A DNA stretch of 64,000 nucleotides, from the NCBI GenBank assembly GCA_963677165.2, contig CAXXSX010000002.1, forward strand, positions 5,547,986 to 5,611,985, written 5' to 3'. The notes under the pieces are model-generated. The model searched no databases, was not told where the DNA came from, and saw only the letters and a program-made list of their open reading frames with translations. Shown piece by piece: positions 18,111-28,066 of this stretch; the first letter of the stretch is position 1; each line of letters begins with the position of its first letter. The position numbers and the translations under genes are program-made. Origin of the DNA: JAFGXT01 sp963677165 (GTDB lineage: Bacteria; Verrucomicrobiota; Lentisphaeria; Victivallales; SZUA-371).

Positions 18111-18335
18111 ATGACATTAGCAGACGCTTTAGAAGGAAATGATGTAAAAGTTTTAAAAGTAAGCGGTAACAAAAACATCAAACAACGCATGCTTGATATG
18201 GGCATCACTCCAGGATCGCAAATTCATATCGAACGTTATGCTCCTCTGAAAGATCCCATCCACATAAAAGTAAAGGGATACTCTCTGGCTCTGCGCGTTG
18301 CAGAGGGCGAAAAAATTGATGTAGAAGCAATGTAA
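18111..18335 (+). CDS. feoA: Second FeoA-domain protein
   Basis: 74 residues, a standard FeoA length: LSGNKNIKQRML-like core (KVSGNKNIKQRMLDMGITPG), then HIERYAPLKDPIHIKVKGYS and LALRVAEGEKIDVE. It is closer to the canonical FeoA than the first copy, which lacks the DPI.IKVKGY strand. It begins three bases after the first feoA and is followed by feoB 53 bp later. Tandem feoA genes before feoB occur in many anaerobes; division of labour between them is not known. Confidence 0.9.
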   Translation: MTLADALEGNDVKVLKVSGNKNIKQRMLDMGITPGSQIHIERYAPLKDPIHIKVKGYSLALRVAEGEKIDVEAM

Positions 18336-18353
18336 AAAAATTTTCCTCCATAC

Positions 18354-18367
18354 TTAGGTAATCCTAA
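18354..18367 (+). promoter_or_regulatory. Second DtxR-like box, before feoB
   Basis: TTAGG-TAAT-CCTAA, the same five-base half-sites and four-base spacer as the box in the feoA promoter. It lies 22 bp before the feoB start codon, inside the operon, and may repress a second promoter or act as a roadblock. Confidence 0.55.
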
Positions 18368-18388
18368 CAAACTAAATATACGGGACTT

Positions 18389-20734
18389 ATGAAAAGAATT
18401 GCACTTGCGGGAAATCCGAATTCAGGAAAAACGTGTTTGTTCAACTGTCTGACAGGAGCCAACCAGAAGGTAGGCAATTATCCTGGCGTAACAGTTGAAT
18501 TCGTTACCGGCGAAACAAAGCTGGAAAAGGAAAAAGCTCAGGTAATTGACTTGCCAGGCACCTATTCGCTGACAGCTTATTCTCAAGAAGAGGTTGTAGC
18601 GCGAAACTACGTAGTAGATGAACAGCCGGATGTAATTGTCAATGTGGTTGATGCTTCAAATCTGGAACGTAACCTTTACCTTACCACTCAGCTGATCGAA
18701 TTGAATGTTCCGATCGTACTGGCGCTGAACATGGTAGATGTAGCGGAAAAAAAAGGAACCAGTATTGATATCAAACGTTTATCTGAACTTCTCGGTATCG
18801 AGGTAGTCAAAACTTCTGCCAACCGGGGGCTTGGAATTAATGAGCTGAAAAAAGCCTGTTTAAAAACAATTGCTGAAAACATTTATCCCAAACCGATCTC
18901 TTATTCCCACGAATTACAATCATCTTTCCCCGAACTGCTTGAAGCCGTGACTCAAAATGAAGCGCTTTGCGGACATTTCCCTCCTAAATGGATTGTAATC
19001 AAGCTGCTTGAAGATGACGAACAAGTGCTGAACAAATTGGCGGCTAATCCAGAAAACGAGAAACTTGAAAAATTACTTGAGCAGGCAAAACAACATTTGA
19101 TGGCCCATTCCGATGAAGATTCCGCAACAGCCGTTGTAGAGGCCAGATATGGATTCGCCACCGGAATCACCCGCGAAGTTTCGGTTATGTCCGAACATGT
19201 TCGCCAGATGCTGACCGATAAGATCGACCGAATTGTCTGTAACCGTTTTCTCGGTCCGATTATTCTTTGTGCTGTCGTTTATTTATTATTTACCTTCACT
19301 TTTACAGTTGCCGAAGATCTAACCTGGATTCCTCTCTTTAACGGGGAATGGGTCAGTCCAACCGGGCTGTTCGAACTTATTTTTGAAAAATTGAGCATTC
19401 TTGCAAACGCATATATCGAAACACCATGGCTGCTGTCTCTAATTGACGAAGGAATTATCGGCGGAGTTGGCGGGGTGCTTGGATTTGTACCACTGATCTT
19501 CTTTATGTTTCTGTTTATCTCCGTTCTGGAAGATACCGGGTATATCGCCAGAGTGGCATTTATTCTCGATCGTCTGCTTCGCGCTTTCGGACTGCAGGGA
19601 AAATCAGTTCTCGCAATGATCGTATCAGGCGGACTGGGTGCAGGTGGTTGCGCAGTCCCCGGAGTAATGGCAACACGTACCTTGCGAGAAGAAAAAGATC
19701 GTCTGGTAACCATTCTGGTGGCACCATTCATGAACTGCGGCGCGAAAATGCCGGTATATGCCATGTTAATCGCAGCGTTTTTCGCTCATTCCCAGGGCGC
19801 AATGATGTTTGTATTATGGCTGCTATCCTGGTGCTTTGCGCTGTTTTCTGCGCTTATTCTGCGTAAGTTTGTCATCAAAGGAGAACAAACACCATTCGTA
19901 ATGGAATTGCCGGTGTACCATATTCCCACGATTCGCGGGGTATTTATGGATACCTGGAACCGTACATACATGTATATCAAGAAAGCGGCAACGATTATTC
20001 TGGTCATCGCCATTCTAATCTGGGTAATGATGAAATACCCGGGAAGCGATGTCAGTGATCTGGAAGCCCAGAAAGAAAAAGTCAAAACTGAGTTTATCGC
20101 TTCGGTTCAAAACACTCCTTTCACATCAGTCCTGAACGATCAAGAGTTGGATAACACAGTTGAACTTTGTGATGCGGAAGAACCGGAAAACGTAACACCA
20201 AAACAATCTGATTTTATTAACAACTATAAAGCCTTTAAGGAGGGCAAAAAGCCATCATATGGGCATGTGTTTACGGAATTCGACAAATATCGCGATTCCC
20301 AGGCGGAACTGGATCGAAAAATTGATCAGCGCAATCTGGAAAATTCTTTTGCAGGAAAAATTGGCCGCGGCCTGACTCCTATCTCCAGACTGGCTGGCTT
20401 CGACTGGAAGGAAAACATTGCTCTTGTAGGTGGATTTGCTGCGAAAGAAGTAATTCTCAGTACACTGGGAACCGCTTACGCAATGGATACTTCGGATGAA
20501 GATTCGCTCAACCAGTCCCTTGAAACAAAACTTTCGTCATCTGAAGACTGGAGCCGATTGAGAGCGTTTGCGTTCCTGCTGTTTGTAATGGCATACGCAC
20601 CATGTTTCGTAACAATTGCCGCCATCAAGAAAGAAACCGGCAAATGGAAGTGGGCCCTATTCTCAACGGTATACAGTACCGCTCTGGCCTTTGTGGTAGC
20701 AACCATTGTCTATCAGGTCGGATCATTATTCTAA
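18389..20734 (+). CDS. feoB: Ferrous iron transport protein B
   Basis: 781 residues, typical size. N-terminal G-protein domain: G1 GNPNSGKT (residues 8-15), G3 DLPGTYSLTAYSQEE, G4 NMVD, with a following helical GDI-like region. Two Gate motifs in the membrane domain include GFVPLIFFMFLFISVLEDTG and GCAVPGVMATRTL, with NCGAKMPVYAML, and later LVGGFAAKEVILSTLGTAY. About 80 hydrophilic residues (around 560-640) separate two membrane helices. Imports Fe(II) across the inner membrane. Part of a feoA-feoA-feoB-small protein operon. Confidence 0.96.
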   Translation: MKRIALAGNPNSGKTCLFNCLTGANQKVGNYPGVTVEFVTGETKLEKEKAQVIDLPGTYSLTAYSQEEVVARNYVVDEQPDVIVNVVDASNLERNLYLTTQLIELNVPIVLALNMVDVAEKKGTSIDIKRLSELLGIEVVKTSANRGLGINELKKACLKTIAENIYPKPISYSHELQSSFPELLEAVTQNEALCGHFPPKWIVIKLLEDDEQVLNKLAANPENEKLEKLLEQAKQHLMAHSDEDSATAVVEARYGFATGITREVSVMSEHVRQMLTDKIDRIVCNRFLGPIILCAVVYLLFTFTFTVAEDLTWIPLFNGEWVSPTGLFELIFEKLSILANAYIETPWLLSLIDEGIIGGVGGVLGFVPLIFFMFLFISVLEDTGYIARVAFILDRLLRAFGLQGKSVLAMIVSGGLGAGGCAVPGVMATRTLREEKDRLVTILVAPFMNCGAKMPVYAMLIAAFFAHSQGAMMFVLWLLSWCFALFSALILRKFVIKGEQTPFVMELPVYHIPTIRGVFMDTWNRTYMYIKKAATIILVIAILIWVMMKYPGSDVSDLEAQKEKVKTEFIASVQNTPFTSVLNDQELDNTVELCDAEEPENVTPKQSDFINNYKAFKEGKKPSYGHVFTEFDKYRDSQAELDRKIDQRNLENSFAGKIGRGLTPISRLAGFDWKENIALVGGFAAKEVILSTLGTAYAMDTSDEDSLNQSLETKLSSSEDWSRLRAFAFLLFVMAYAPCFVTIAAIKKETGKWKWALFSTVYSTALAFVVATIVYQVGSLF

Positions 20735-20742
20735 TTAACCTC

Positions 20743-20767
20743 CGGTTGCGTTGTAGCAACGCAACCG
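20743..20767 (+). other. Intercistronic hairpin between feoB and a small gene
   Basis: CGGTTGCGTTG-TAG-CAACGCAACCG is a perfect 11-base stem with a three-base loop, located nine bases after the feoB stop. No T run follows, so it is not a classical terminator. It probably stabilises or processes the mRNA 3' end, or lowers expression of the next gene. Confidence 0.7.
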
Positions 20768-20786
20768 CCAATTCAGGGGTCGCAAA

Positions 20787-20972
20787 ATGGAATATGTAGT
20801 AGTAACAATCTTAGTAGTTCTGTCGATACTATTCATCAGCAGACATTTCTACAAGATCGCAAATGGCGAATCCGGCTGCGACTGCTGTGACTGTAAATCC
20901 TCCTGTCATGAAGCAGGAAATTCCTGCAAAGGGAAAAAATCAGATCAGCAGTCGGATTCAAACTTGGAATAA
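20787..20972 (+). CDS. FeoB-associated Cys-rich membrane protein
   Basis: 61 residues: one N-terminal transmembrane helix (EYVVVTILVVLSILFIS), then a short soluble tail with the Cys cluster CDCCDCKSSC and two further Cys. This is the architecture of the FeoB-associated Cys-rich small proteins found at the end of feo operons in anaerobes; they may bind iron or an Fe-S cluster. GGGGT lies upstream of the ATG. It starts 52 bp after feoB, with a strong hairpin between. Confidence 0.8.
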   Translation: MEYVVVTILVVLSILFISRHFYKIANGESGCDCCDCKSSCHEAGNSCKGKKSDQQSDSNLE

Positions 20973-21035
20973 ACTGCTATTTGCTATATATTTAGTTCCT
21001 CTATAATACTGCAACAATAAACAAGAAAGTATTTT

Positions 21036-23045
21036 ATGGGTCACATATATATAGCAAGTGAATTGATTTTCGTTTCTTTTCTCCTATTACAGTTTTTTCC
21101 TGTTTTGACAGCTTGGCGAATACAATCACTTATCAGTTTTAAGAATGTATATGAACGGCTTGCCACCACATTTTTCATCTATTGTTTTTTGATTATTGTC
21201 TATACCGGACTTCTAGGAACCTGTTCAGTATTATCGCCAATTTTCGCATTTATCCTTGGGACAGCAGGATATGCGATAACATGGTATGCAACCCGGAATC
21301 GAAAACGTTTCAAATGCGAAAACCAACTGATCTTGTTTCACGAGAAATTTTTAATCGTTTCCTCGCTGTGTGCCATATCATTTTTGATCTACCTGAAACT
21401 TGAGTTGCCGGAACTTGGAACTGACGCATTGGGCTATCATTTATATATTCCCGCTTCATGGATTCAAACCGGACATATTTACAGGTTAGCATTCCCCGAA
21501 TGTTATGTCCAGTATTATTCATGTTATGGAGAAATGATGTATGCCTGGTGGATGCTACCGTCAGGGACAGAAGCTCTGGCAAAAATTCTACCTTATGTAA
21601 TTACAATATTTATTTTTTTCACTATAATTTCAACCGCCACAACGCTTGGCTTCAAAAGAATAACGGCAATAGAATCGGCAACATGCACTATTTTCATTAA
21701 TACAATCGTTCACAATGCCAATGTTTCCAACACCGACCTTTTTGTCGGTTATTTTCTGCTAAGCGGAGTATTCCTGTATTTGCATTCTTTGACTCGTAAT
21801 TCCCGCTGGACAGTTATTCTATCCGGTCTGTCATTTGGGCTCGGATTCGGCACAAAACTCCTTGGACTCCTGCTAGCTCCGACATTTTGCGTAATACTGC
21901 TGGCAGGAACGTTGATTTCCAATAAATTCTCACTAAAACAATTCGCTCTGTGGACCATTTCAGCGATAGCGGCAGCATGTCCGTTTCATTTGAGCAACTG
22001 GATCACGACCGGCAATCCTATATACCCGTTGCCAGTGAAACTATTTGGAATAAACATATTTGAGGGCCCCATTAATCTGGGCACTCATAACCGCAACTCA
22101 TTCGCCGGTGCCTGGAATTTCTTTGTAAATCATGACGTTTATGCGATCAACATATGGGCGGGAATTGTTCTGTCAGCCACCTTGGCAACTGCAATCGTGA
22201 TTTGTATTATCCACAAGCAAATGCACTGCCGTAAACGCATGTATTTCTGGGTTCAAGTTCTGTCACTAAACATCATACTATCAATCATTTTACTGATCGC
22301 ACTATATTCAAAAGACGGACATCCCCGTCAGATAATCCCTGTTCTTCTGCTGTTCTCTATCCCCTTATGTTCATTGTTCAGGGTGATACCCCAAAAACGC
22401 ATTCTACATGCGGGAATAATCATTCTGTTCCTCATTGCCAATACCGGTTTAATGATTGTTCCGGAACTGATTATATACAGTTCAGCTCTAACTATAGTTG
22501 TGCTGCTTTTTCTCTATTTCAAACATAAATTTTCATCAGTAATGCAACTGACTGTGGCAGTAATCATTCTGGTTGTTATCGGCATAATAGTGAACAACCA
22601 GTTAAAATGCTGCAATACGGCAAGAAATAATCTGTATAAAATCACTCTTCCAGCAAACGGGCAGATTGCAGAAATTATAGCGGAAGAGAATAATTCCAGT
22701 CCCCAATTAAATATTGCAAGCGTCTGCATGAGTTCATTTTTGGCCATGGGTCCAAAACTATCGAACCGTGTTGTATATATACCAATATCTCAATCGGGAA
22801 AACTATTTCCTCACGAATACTCATCACCCCGGGAAATGAGAACTCCCGGAGGTTATGGAGCCTGGAAAAAACGTCTGCTGGAAAATAACATCGATTACCT
22901 GCTGATTGATTTTTCAACTATAACACAATCTACTCGTGAATGCCCCGAATTAAAATGGGCGTTCTCTCATCCCAATGATTTCAAGCCGGTGGGAAAAGCA
23001 CCTCAAGCGATTGTATTCAGGTTTATTTCTCGAAAGCAGGATTAA
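21036..23045 (+). CDS. Polytopic membrane protein, GT-C glycosyltransferase-like
   Basis: 669 residues with roughly a dozen predicted transmembrane helices and a short hydrophilic C-terminal domain (about 540-669). The first large loop has the acidic motif LGTDALGYHLYIPASWIQTG; an Asp/Glu in the first external loop is the usual catalytic feature of GT-C (PMT/ArnT/GT39-like) enzymes that use lipid-linked sugars. I infer a membrane glycosyltransferase, without knowing donor or acceptor. The ribosome-binding site is weak. Its last 23 bp overlap the convergent mutarotase-like gene. It resembles the protein at 48643-50166 only in general architecture. Confidence 0.6.
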   Translation: MGHIYIASELIFVSFLLLQFFPVLTAWRIQSLISFKNVYERLATTFFIYCFLIIVYTGLLGTCSVLSPIFAFILGTAGYAITWYATRNRKRFKCENQLILFHEKFLIVSSLCAISFLIYLKLELPELGTDALGYHLYIPASWIQTGHIYRLAFPECYVQYYSCYGEMMYAWWMLPSGTEALAKILPYVITIFIFFTIISTATTLGFKRITAIESATCTIFINTIVHNANVSNTDLFVGYFLLSGVFLYLHSLTRNSRWTVILSGLSFGLGFGTKLLGLLLAPTFCVILLAGTLISNKFSLKQFALWTISAIAAACPFHLSNWITTGNPIYPLPVKLFGINIFEGPINLGTHNRNSFAGAWNFFVNHDVYAINIWAGIVLSATLATAIVICIIHKQMHCRKRMYFWVQVLSLNIILSIILLIALYSKDGHPRQIIPVLLLFSIPLCSLFRVIPQKRILHAGIIILFLIANTGLMIVPELIIYSSALTIVVLLFLYFKHKFSSVMQLTVAVIILVVIGIIVNNQLKCCNTARNNLYKITLPANGQIAEIIAEENNSSPQLNIASVCMSSFLAMGPKLSNRVVYIPISQSGKLFPHEYSSPREMRTPGGYGAWKKRLLENNIDYLLIDFSTITQSTRECPELKWAFSHPNDFKPVGKAPQAIVFRFISRKQD

Positions 23046-24225
23046 GAAATGCGTAATCAACTTCGGTTGCTACCGTATTTTTATGGACATCAGTAAAGAT
23101 GACTTCTCCATCTTTAAATTGTACATCAGCAACCCGCCCGAATCCTTCCGGAATCCGAACTGCACCATGAATGTATTTAACCTCTGTTGGAGTATTACGG
23201 GTAAGCTCAATTGCGGTTTTAAATCCTTTGTCATTCAGAATATTGTGCTCGCACGAAGGCCTGAGTCCATCAGCAAAAAACGCACAGACATCCTCCACCC
23301 CCAAGCACTTATTACGTCCGTTCCACGGCGACGCATAACGTCCCTTATGTGACACCCAGAATACGGTTGCAGGAAGCACTGCGGCATCTTTCAGGGCAAA
23401 CCATAAGAACCCCTCGTGTGGATAAACCCCCACTGTCCACGACGGACTACCTGTTTCTTTCTTAAAAACGCCAAGAAGATCATCATACCCCTGCGGAGTC
23501 GGAAACGTCGAGAAGTCTCCGAATTTATTTGAAGAGGATTCCAATGGAACTTTTGAAAGTTCAGTGAATTCTTTCCCCATTGCCAACGACTGATATTCCT
23601 GATTCACCGGATTACTGAATACCCCTGGGCAAGTCATTCCAAGTTCAAATTTCCCTACAGACATAAGTAAACCAGCCTGATCTTCCGGAACTTTCAGAAT
23701 GGAATGGTGTCCCAACGGCATTTTCACATTGTAACCTTCCAACGTATCGCACCAGTAAATTACATTTTGCCCTTCCTTTAAAGAGAGTTCCCGGGTAATC
23801 TTACCGGGAACAATTTCAGTTTCAAGCTCAAGGGAAAGAGTTACTTGATCGTTGTCGGCTTTTGTTTCGCGAAACATCCAGACACTTCCCGCGGCTTCAC
23901 CATGAACCGGATGATTTTCTCCACGATATACATCGTCATTTCCGCCAAAAGGCATACAAAAGAAATCACCGCGCAAAGGCACGAGCACCGGCTCATCAAT
24001 TTCAATATTCTCTTTCTGCCAGGGACTCACATAATAGGGAGAAAATGTTTTTCCCATATCATTAAAAAAAGAAACCGGAGCAACCTGGGCACCGTTTTCC
24101 GCAATAAACAAATCAACACAGTTATTAGCAAGACGCCAGCCGAATATTGGATTTTCATCAATTTCTCCGCCAGTTCCGCCGCAAAATTCACATTTAACTC
24201 TTTTTCCCAGTTGGTAATCAGACAT
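23023..24225 (-). CDS. Mutarotase-like (DUF4432/aldose-epimerase fold) protein
   Basis: 400 residues, cytoplasmic, beta-rich. Features such as VPLRGDFFCMPFGGND, GEAAGSVWMF, LPLGHHSILK and FWVSHKGRYASPWNGRN are what one expects of a galactose-mutarotase-like supersandwich that binds a sugar. I cannot name the substrate. Conserved-looking His residues (HPVHGEA, LGHHSIL) could be catalytic. GGGGAT lies just before the ATG, supporting the start. It is a single gene on the minus strand, convergent with the membrane protein and divergent from tyrS. Confidence 0.6.
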   Translation of the reverse strand: MSDYQLGKRVKCEFCGGTGGEIDENPIFGWRLANNCVDLFIAENGAQVAPVSFFNDMGKTFSPYYVSPWQKENIEIDEPVLVPLRGDFFCMPFGGNDDVYRGENHPVHGEAAGSVWMFRETKADNDQVTLSLELETEIVPGKITRELSLKEGQNVIYWCDTLEGYNVKMPLGHHSILKVPEDQAGLLMSVGKFELGMTCPGVFSNPVNQEYQSLAMGKEFTELSKVPLESSSNKFGDFSTFPTPQGYDDLLGVFKKETGSPSWTVGVYPHEGFLWFALKDAAVLPATVFWVSHKGRYASPWNGRNKCLGVEDVCAFFADGLRPSCEHNILNDKGFKTAIELTRNTPTEVKYIHGAVRIPEGFGRVADVQFKDGEVIFTDVHKNTVATEVDYAFLNPAFEK

Positions 24226-24394
24226 ATTATTATCCCCTCATTTATCTATAATATTTATTTTATCGCTTTTTTTCGAGAGAAACAACCGCTTTGCACGAAT
24301 TTTTTTCATTTTAATCTTGTTTTTACGGGATATAAGTTTATTGTTATCATTTTGATTTATAGGCAATTCACACAACATAACAATAAGGTTTGAA

Positions 24395-25675
24395 ATGTTA
24401 CGCGACGCATACAAGGACTTGAAGGAAAGAGGATTTATCTATCAGGAAACCGACGCAGAGGCACTGCAGAAACTGCTGAACTCAGAGCCGGTAACTTTCT
24501 ATATAGGTTTCGATCCGACTGCTGACAGTCTGCATATCGGACACCTGCTGCCGATCATGGCAATGCGCCGCCTCCAGGAAGCCGGTCATAAACCGATCGC
24601 ACTGGTCGGTGGAGCCACGGCGTTGGTCGGAGACCCGTCAGGAAAATCCGAAGCACGACCAATCATGTCCAAAGAGATTGTCGCAGGCAATGCCGCCGCA
24701 CTCAAATCACAGCTTTCCCGCTTTATTGATATTGATAACAGTATTTTTGTAAATAACGCGGACTGGTTTCATGATCTGCTTTATATTGATTTTCTGCGTG
24801 ATATCGGTTCTCGTTTCAGCGTAAATAAGATGCTGACGGCGGAATCGGTGAAGATGCGTCTGGAAACCGGATTGTCCTTTCTTGAATTCAACTACATGAT
24901 TCTTCAGGCATACGATTTTTCTGTACTGAACCGCGAATACGGCTGCAAAGTCCAATTCGGCGGCCAGGACCAGTGGGGCAATATCATTTCCGGTGTCGAC
25001 CTCACCCGCAGAATGAATCAGGCTGAAGTTTTCGGCATGACTTTCCCGTTACTGCTAAATAGCCAGGGACAGAAATTCGGGAAAACTGCCGGCGGAGCAG
25101 TCTGGCTGGATCCGACACGTACGCCAGTCTTCGATTACTACCAGTTCTGGCGCAATTGTGATGACGCAGATGTCGGCAAACTGCTTTGCTTCTTCACCTC
25201 TCTGCCGATTGAGGAAATCAAAGCTTTATCTGCACTTGAAGCTCCGGCGATCAACCGCGCGAAAGAAATTCTGGCTTATGAAGCTACTGTTCTGGCTCAC
25301 GGCAAAGCGGAAGCAGAAAAAGCCTACCTGGCCGCATGCAGTAAATTCGGTTTCTCCGATCCTGATAATAAAATTCCGACATCAAGTTCGGTTAAGGATA
25401 TTAAACCGGCAGCAGGCGGAGTGGATGATCTGCCGACTTTCGAAGTACCCGCAGAAGAACTGGAAGGCGATGGAATCTGGGTAGTAAAATTACTGGCAAT
25501 GTCTGGATTGTGCAACTCTAACGGAGAAGCCAGACGCCTGATTCAGGGCGGTGGAGCGTACTTAAACGATGAACGCATCGGTGCAGTTGAAACCAATGTT
25601 ACCGCTGCGGATTTCAATGACGGCTCCCTTATCCTCAAAGCCGGAAAGAAAAAAGTAAAACGCATTATCATGTAG
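24395..25675 (+). CDS. tyrS: Tyrosyl-tRNA synthetase
   Basis: Class I aminoacyl-tRNA synthetase, 426 residues. Motif HIGH occurs at about residues 47-50 within FDPTADSLHIGHLLPIMAM. Tyrosine recognition is seen in FNYMILQAYDF and FGGQDQWGNI. The KMSKS loop appears as KFGKT in SQGQKFGKTAGGAVWLD, the usual bacterial TyrRS variant. A C-terminal S4 RNA-binding domain follows (about 360-425, LLAMSGLCNSNGEARRLIQ). AAGG lies shortly before the ATG. It is 53 bp upstream of a Ser/Thr kinase on the same strand, which may share the transcript. Confidence 0.97.
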   Translation: MLRDAYKDLKERGFIYQETDAEALQKLLNSEPVTFYIGFDPTADSLHIGHLLPIMAMRRLQEAGHKPIALVGGATALVGDPSGKSEARPIMSKEIVAGNAAALKSQLSRFIDIDNSIFVNNADWFHDLLYIDFLRDIGSRFSVNKMLTAESVKMRLETGLSFLEFNYMILQAYDFSVLNREYGCKVQFGGQDQWGNIISGVDLTRRMNQAEVFGMTFPLLLNSQGQKFGKTAGGAVWLDPTRTPVFDYYQFWRNCDDADVGKLLCFFTSLPIEEIKALSALEAPAINRAKEILAYEATVLAHGKAEAEKAYLAACSKFGFSDPDNKIPTSSSVKDIKPAAGGVDDLPTFEVPAEELEGDGIWVVKLLAMSGLCNSNGEARRLIQGGGAYLNDERIGAVETNVTAADFNDGSLILKAGKKKVKRIIM

Positions 25676-25728
25676 TTTTCTTTGTACTGATTTAGACTAA
25701 TCCAGCCGGATATAACCGGAAGAAAACA

Positions 25729-26595
<867 letters not shown>

Positions 26596-26615
26596 AAAAC
26601 AATACGTTAAATAGA

Positions 26616-27221
26616 TTATCCCAACTCGCGTTCCAGACGTTTCAGCTCAGGAATCATTTTCTCCTGGATACGTTTTTTATAAACATAAACGCTACTGACC
26701 GCAATCCCTAATTCAGAAGCGATCTGGTCGGGAGAACAACCATCATGCAGTAACTCGTAGGTTCTCTTTACATTCTCACCAAAAGAACCGGAAACATTTT
26801 TCCAGGCAAGTTTCGGCAAATACTCCTGCCATTCAGCTTCCGCCATCTTATCGATTTCCGCGGGAGTCGAAAAGAAATCTTTTTCATTATGCGCCACACC
26901 GTCTTCATTTTCCAGCGCTACGACACGAGGATTGCGGGAACGTACAAAGTTTCTTACGGCATTAGCGGTAACTCGACCCAGCCAGCCACGAAAACGCCCT
27001 TTTGTTGGATCATATTTAAATTCAGGAAGCTTATCCCAGGATTTAAGCAACACAATCTGCACGACTTCCTCCGCATCATAATGATTCAGCCCCATACGTC
27101 TAATAAGACCATAAATAAAGCCACGGTAGTAGGATACGAAATCGCGCCAGGCAAAATCATCATGCCGATCTGCAAGTTTTTCCAGCAACGTTACCCGAGT
27201 AACCCAGTTTTCTTTTTCCAC
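26616..27221 (-). CDS. ECF-type RNA polymerase sigma factor
   Basis: 201 residues. Region 2: FVSYYRGFIYGLIRRMGLNH, then DAEEVVQIVLLKSWDKLPEF and GRFRGWLGRVTANAVRNFVR. Region 4: LLHDGCSPDQIASELGIAVSS followed by VYVYKKRIQEKM. There is no anti-sigma factor gene next to it. The form matches Planctomycetes/Lentisphaerae ECF factors that act with Ser/Thr kinases, and a kinase gene lies 20 bp away on the opposite strand, convergent. Control by phosphorylation is an inference from that pattern. Confidence 0.9.
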   Translation of the reverse strand: MEKENWVTRVTLLEKLADRHDDFAWRDFVSYYRGFIYGLIRRMGLNHYDAEEVVQIVLLKSWDKLPEFKYDPTKGRFRGWLGRVTANAVRNFVRSRNPRVVALENEDGVAHNEKDFFSTPAEIDKMAEAEWQEYLPKLAWKNVSGSFGENVKRTYELLHDGCSPDQIASELGIAVSSVYVYKKRIQEKMIPELKRLERELG

Positions 27222-27485
27222 AATTATACCTCGCAGGACAAGATTGTTCGATATTAATATTATTTCGGTTGTTTTTCAATCAAATACCATATGGAATTTG
27301 CCGTTCTTTTATAAATTCCGGCATAGCAGAACTACGAAGAAATGCCCCGGAACGACAAAAAGTCAGAGAAAAAACTGAAAAACACAAAATAATTTTGAAA
27401 TTACTTCGTTAAATTGAATGTACTGTAAGAAATGAAAATTTCAATGTGTAATGATCATTAGTAACCCAAATAAAGGAGATTATGG

Positions 27486-27896
27486 ATGATGAAAGGACTA
27501 ATGTTAACCTCAATGATGGCAGCCGCAGTAATGCTCGGAACTTCAGCTATGGCCGATGACGACGCAACCACCTCAGCAACCCCCAAAACAAAACAGTACC
27601 GTAAAGGCAAAGGGAAAGGCGGGAAAATGGGCATGCTAAGTCCTGAGAAACGCGAAAAAGTCAAAGCCATCATGGAGTCTTTGAAAAAAGAAAGTGAACC
27701 CTTAAGAAAACAAATGAAGGAAATAAGGGCAAAACTCGAAGCTCTGCGCGACAAGAAACTGCAGGAAGTCAAATCAATTTTAACTGAAGAAGAATTTAAG
27801 AAATTTCAAGAAATAATGAAACGCCGGAGAAAACACAATGGACCGGAAGGCAGAGGCAAAAACCGTAAAAAAACCACTGAAGACTCTGACGCATAA
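27486..27896 (+). CDS. Small exported Spy/CpxP-like helical protein
   Basis: 136 residues. A signal peptide (about residues 1-23, ending SAMA before DDD) is followed by a Lys/Gly-rich linker and a long charged helix, about 50-120. Its sequence LSPEKREKVKAIMESLKKE and the later LTEEEFKKFQEIMKRRRK resemble the LTxxQ-like periplasmic Spy/CpxP group. Tandem ATGs at 27486 and 27489 give the same protein apart from one Met; GGAG lies just upstream. Probably a periplasmic chaperone or metal/stress-related protein. It is a single-gene unit with a strong terminator at 28014-28066. Confidence 0.7.
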   Translation: MMKGLMLTSMMAAAVMLGTSAMADDDATTSATPKTKQYRKGKGKGGKMGMLSPEKREKVKAIMESLKKESEPLRKQMKEIRAKLEALRDKKLQEVKSILTEEEFKKFQEIMKRRRKHNGPEGRGKNRKKTTEDSDA

Positions 27897-28013
27897 ATGA
27901 TAAACAACCTTGGAGCAAACCGGTAAGATATTGGGAATGCTCTGAAGTCTAAAGTTTAAAACGACATTAGTACAGTCCGTCCATACGGACAATATAATTT
28001 CTCCCCTATTCGC

Positions 28014-28066
28014 GTCTCCGGCTGGTATATTTCCCAATGACATAACCAGCCGGGGACGTTTTTTTT
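28014..28066 (+). terminator. Rho-independent terminator after the Spy-like gene
   Basis: GTCTCCGGCTGGT and ACCAGCCGGGGAC pair over 13 bases with one mismatch around a longer loop, then eight T residues follow. It lies between two convergent genes; the T run is on the plus strand. A smaller hairpin, GTCCGT/ACGGAC, lies just upstream at 27975-27990. Confidence 0.85.
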
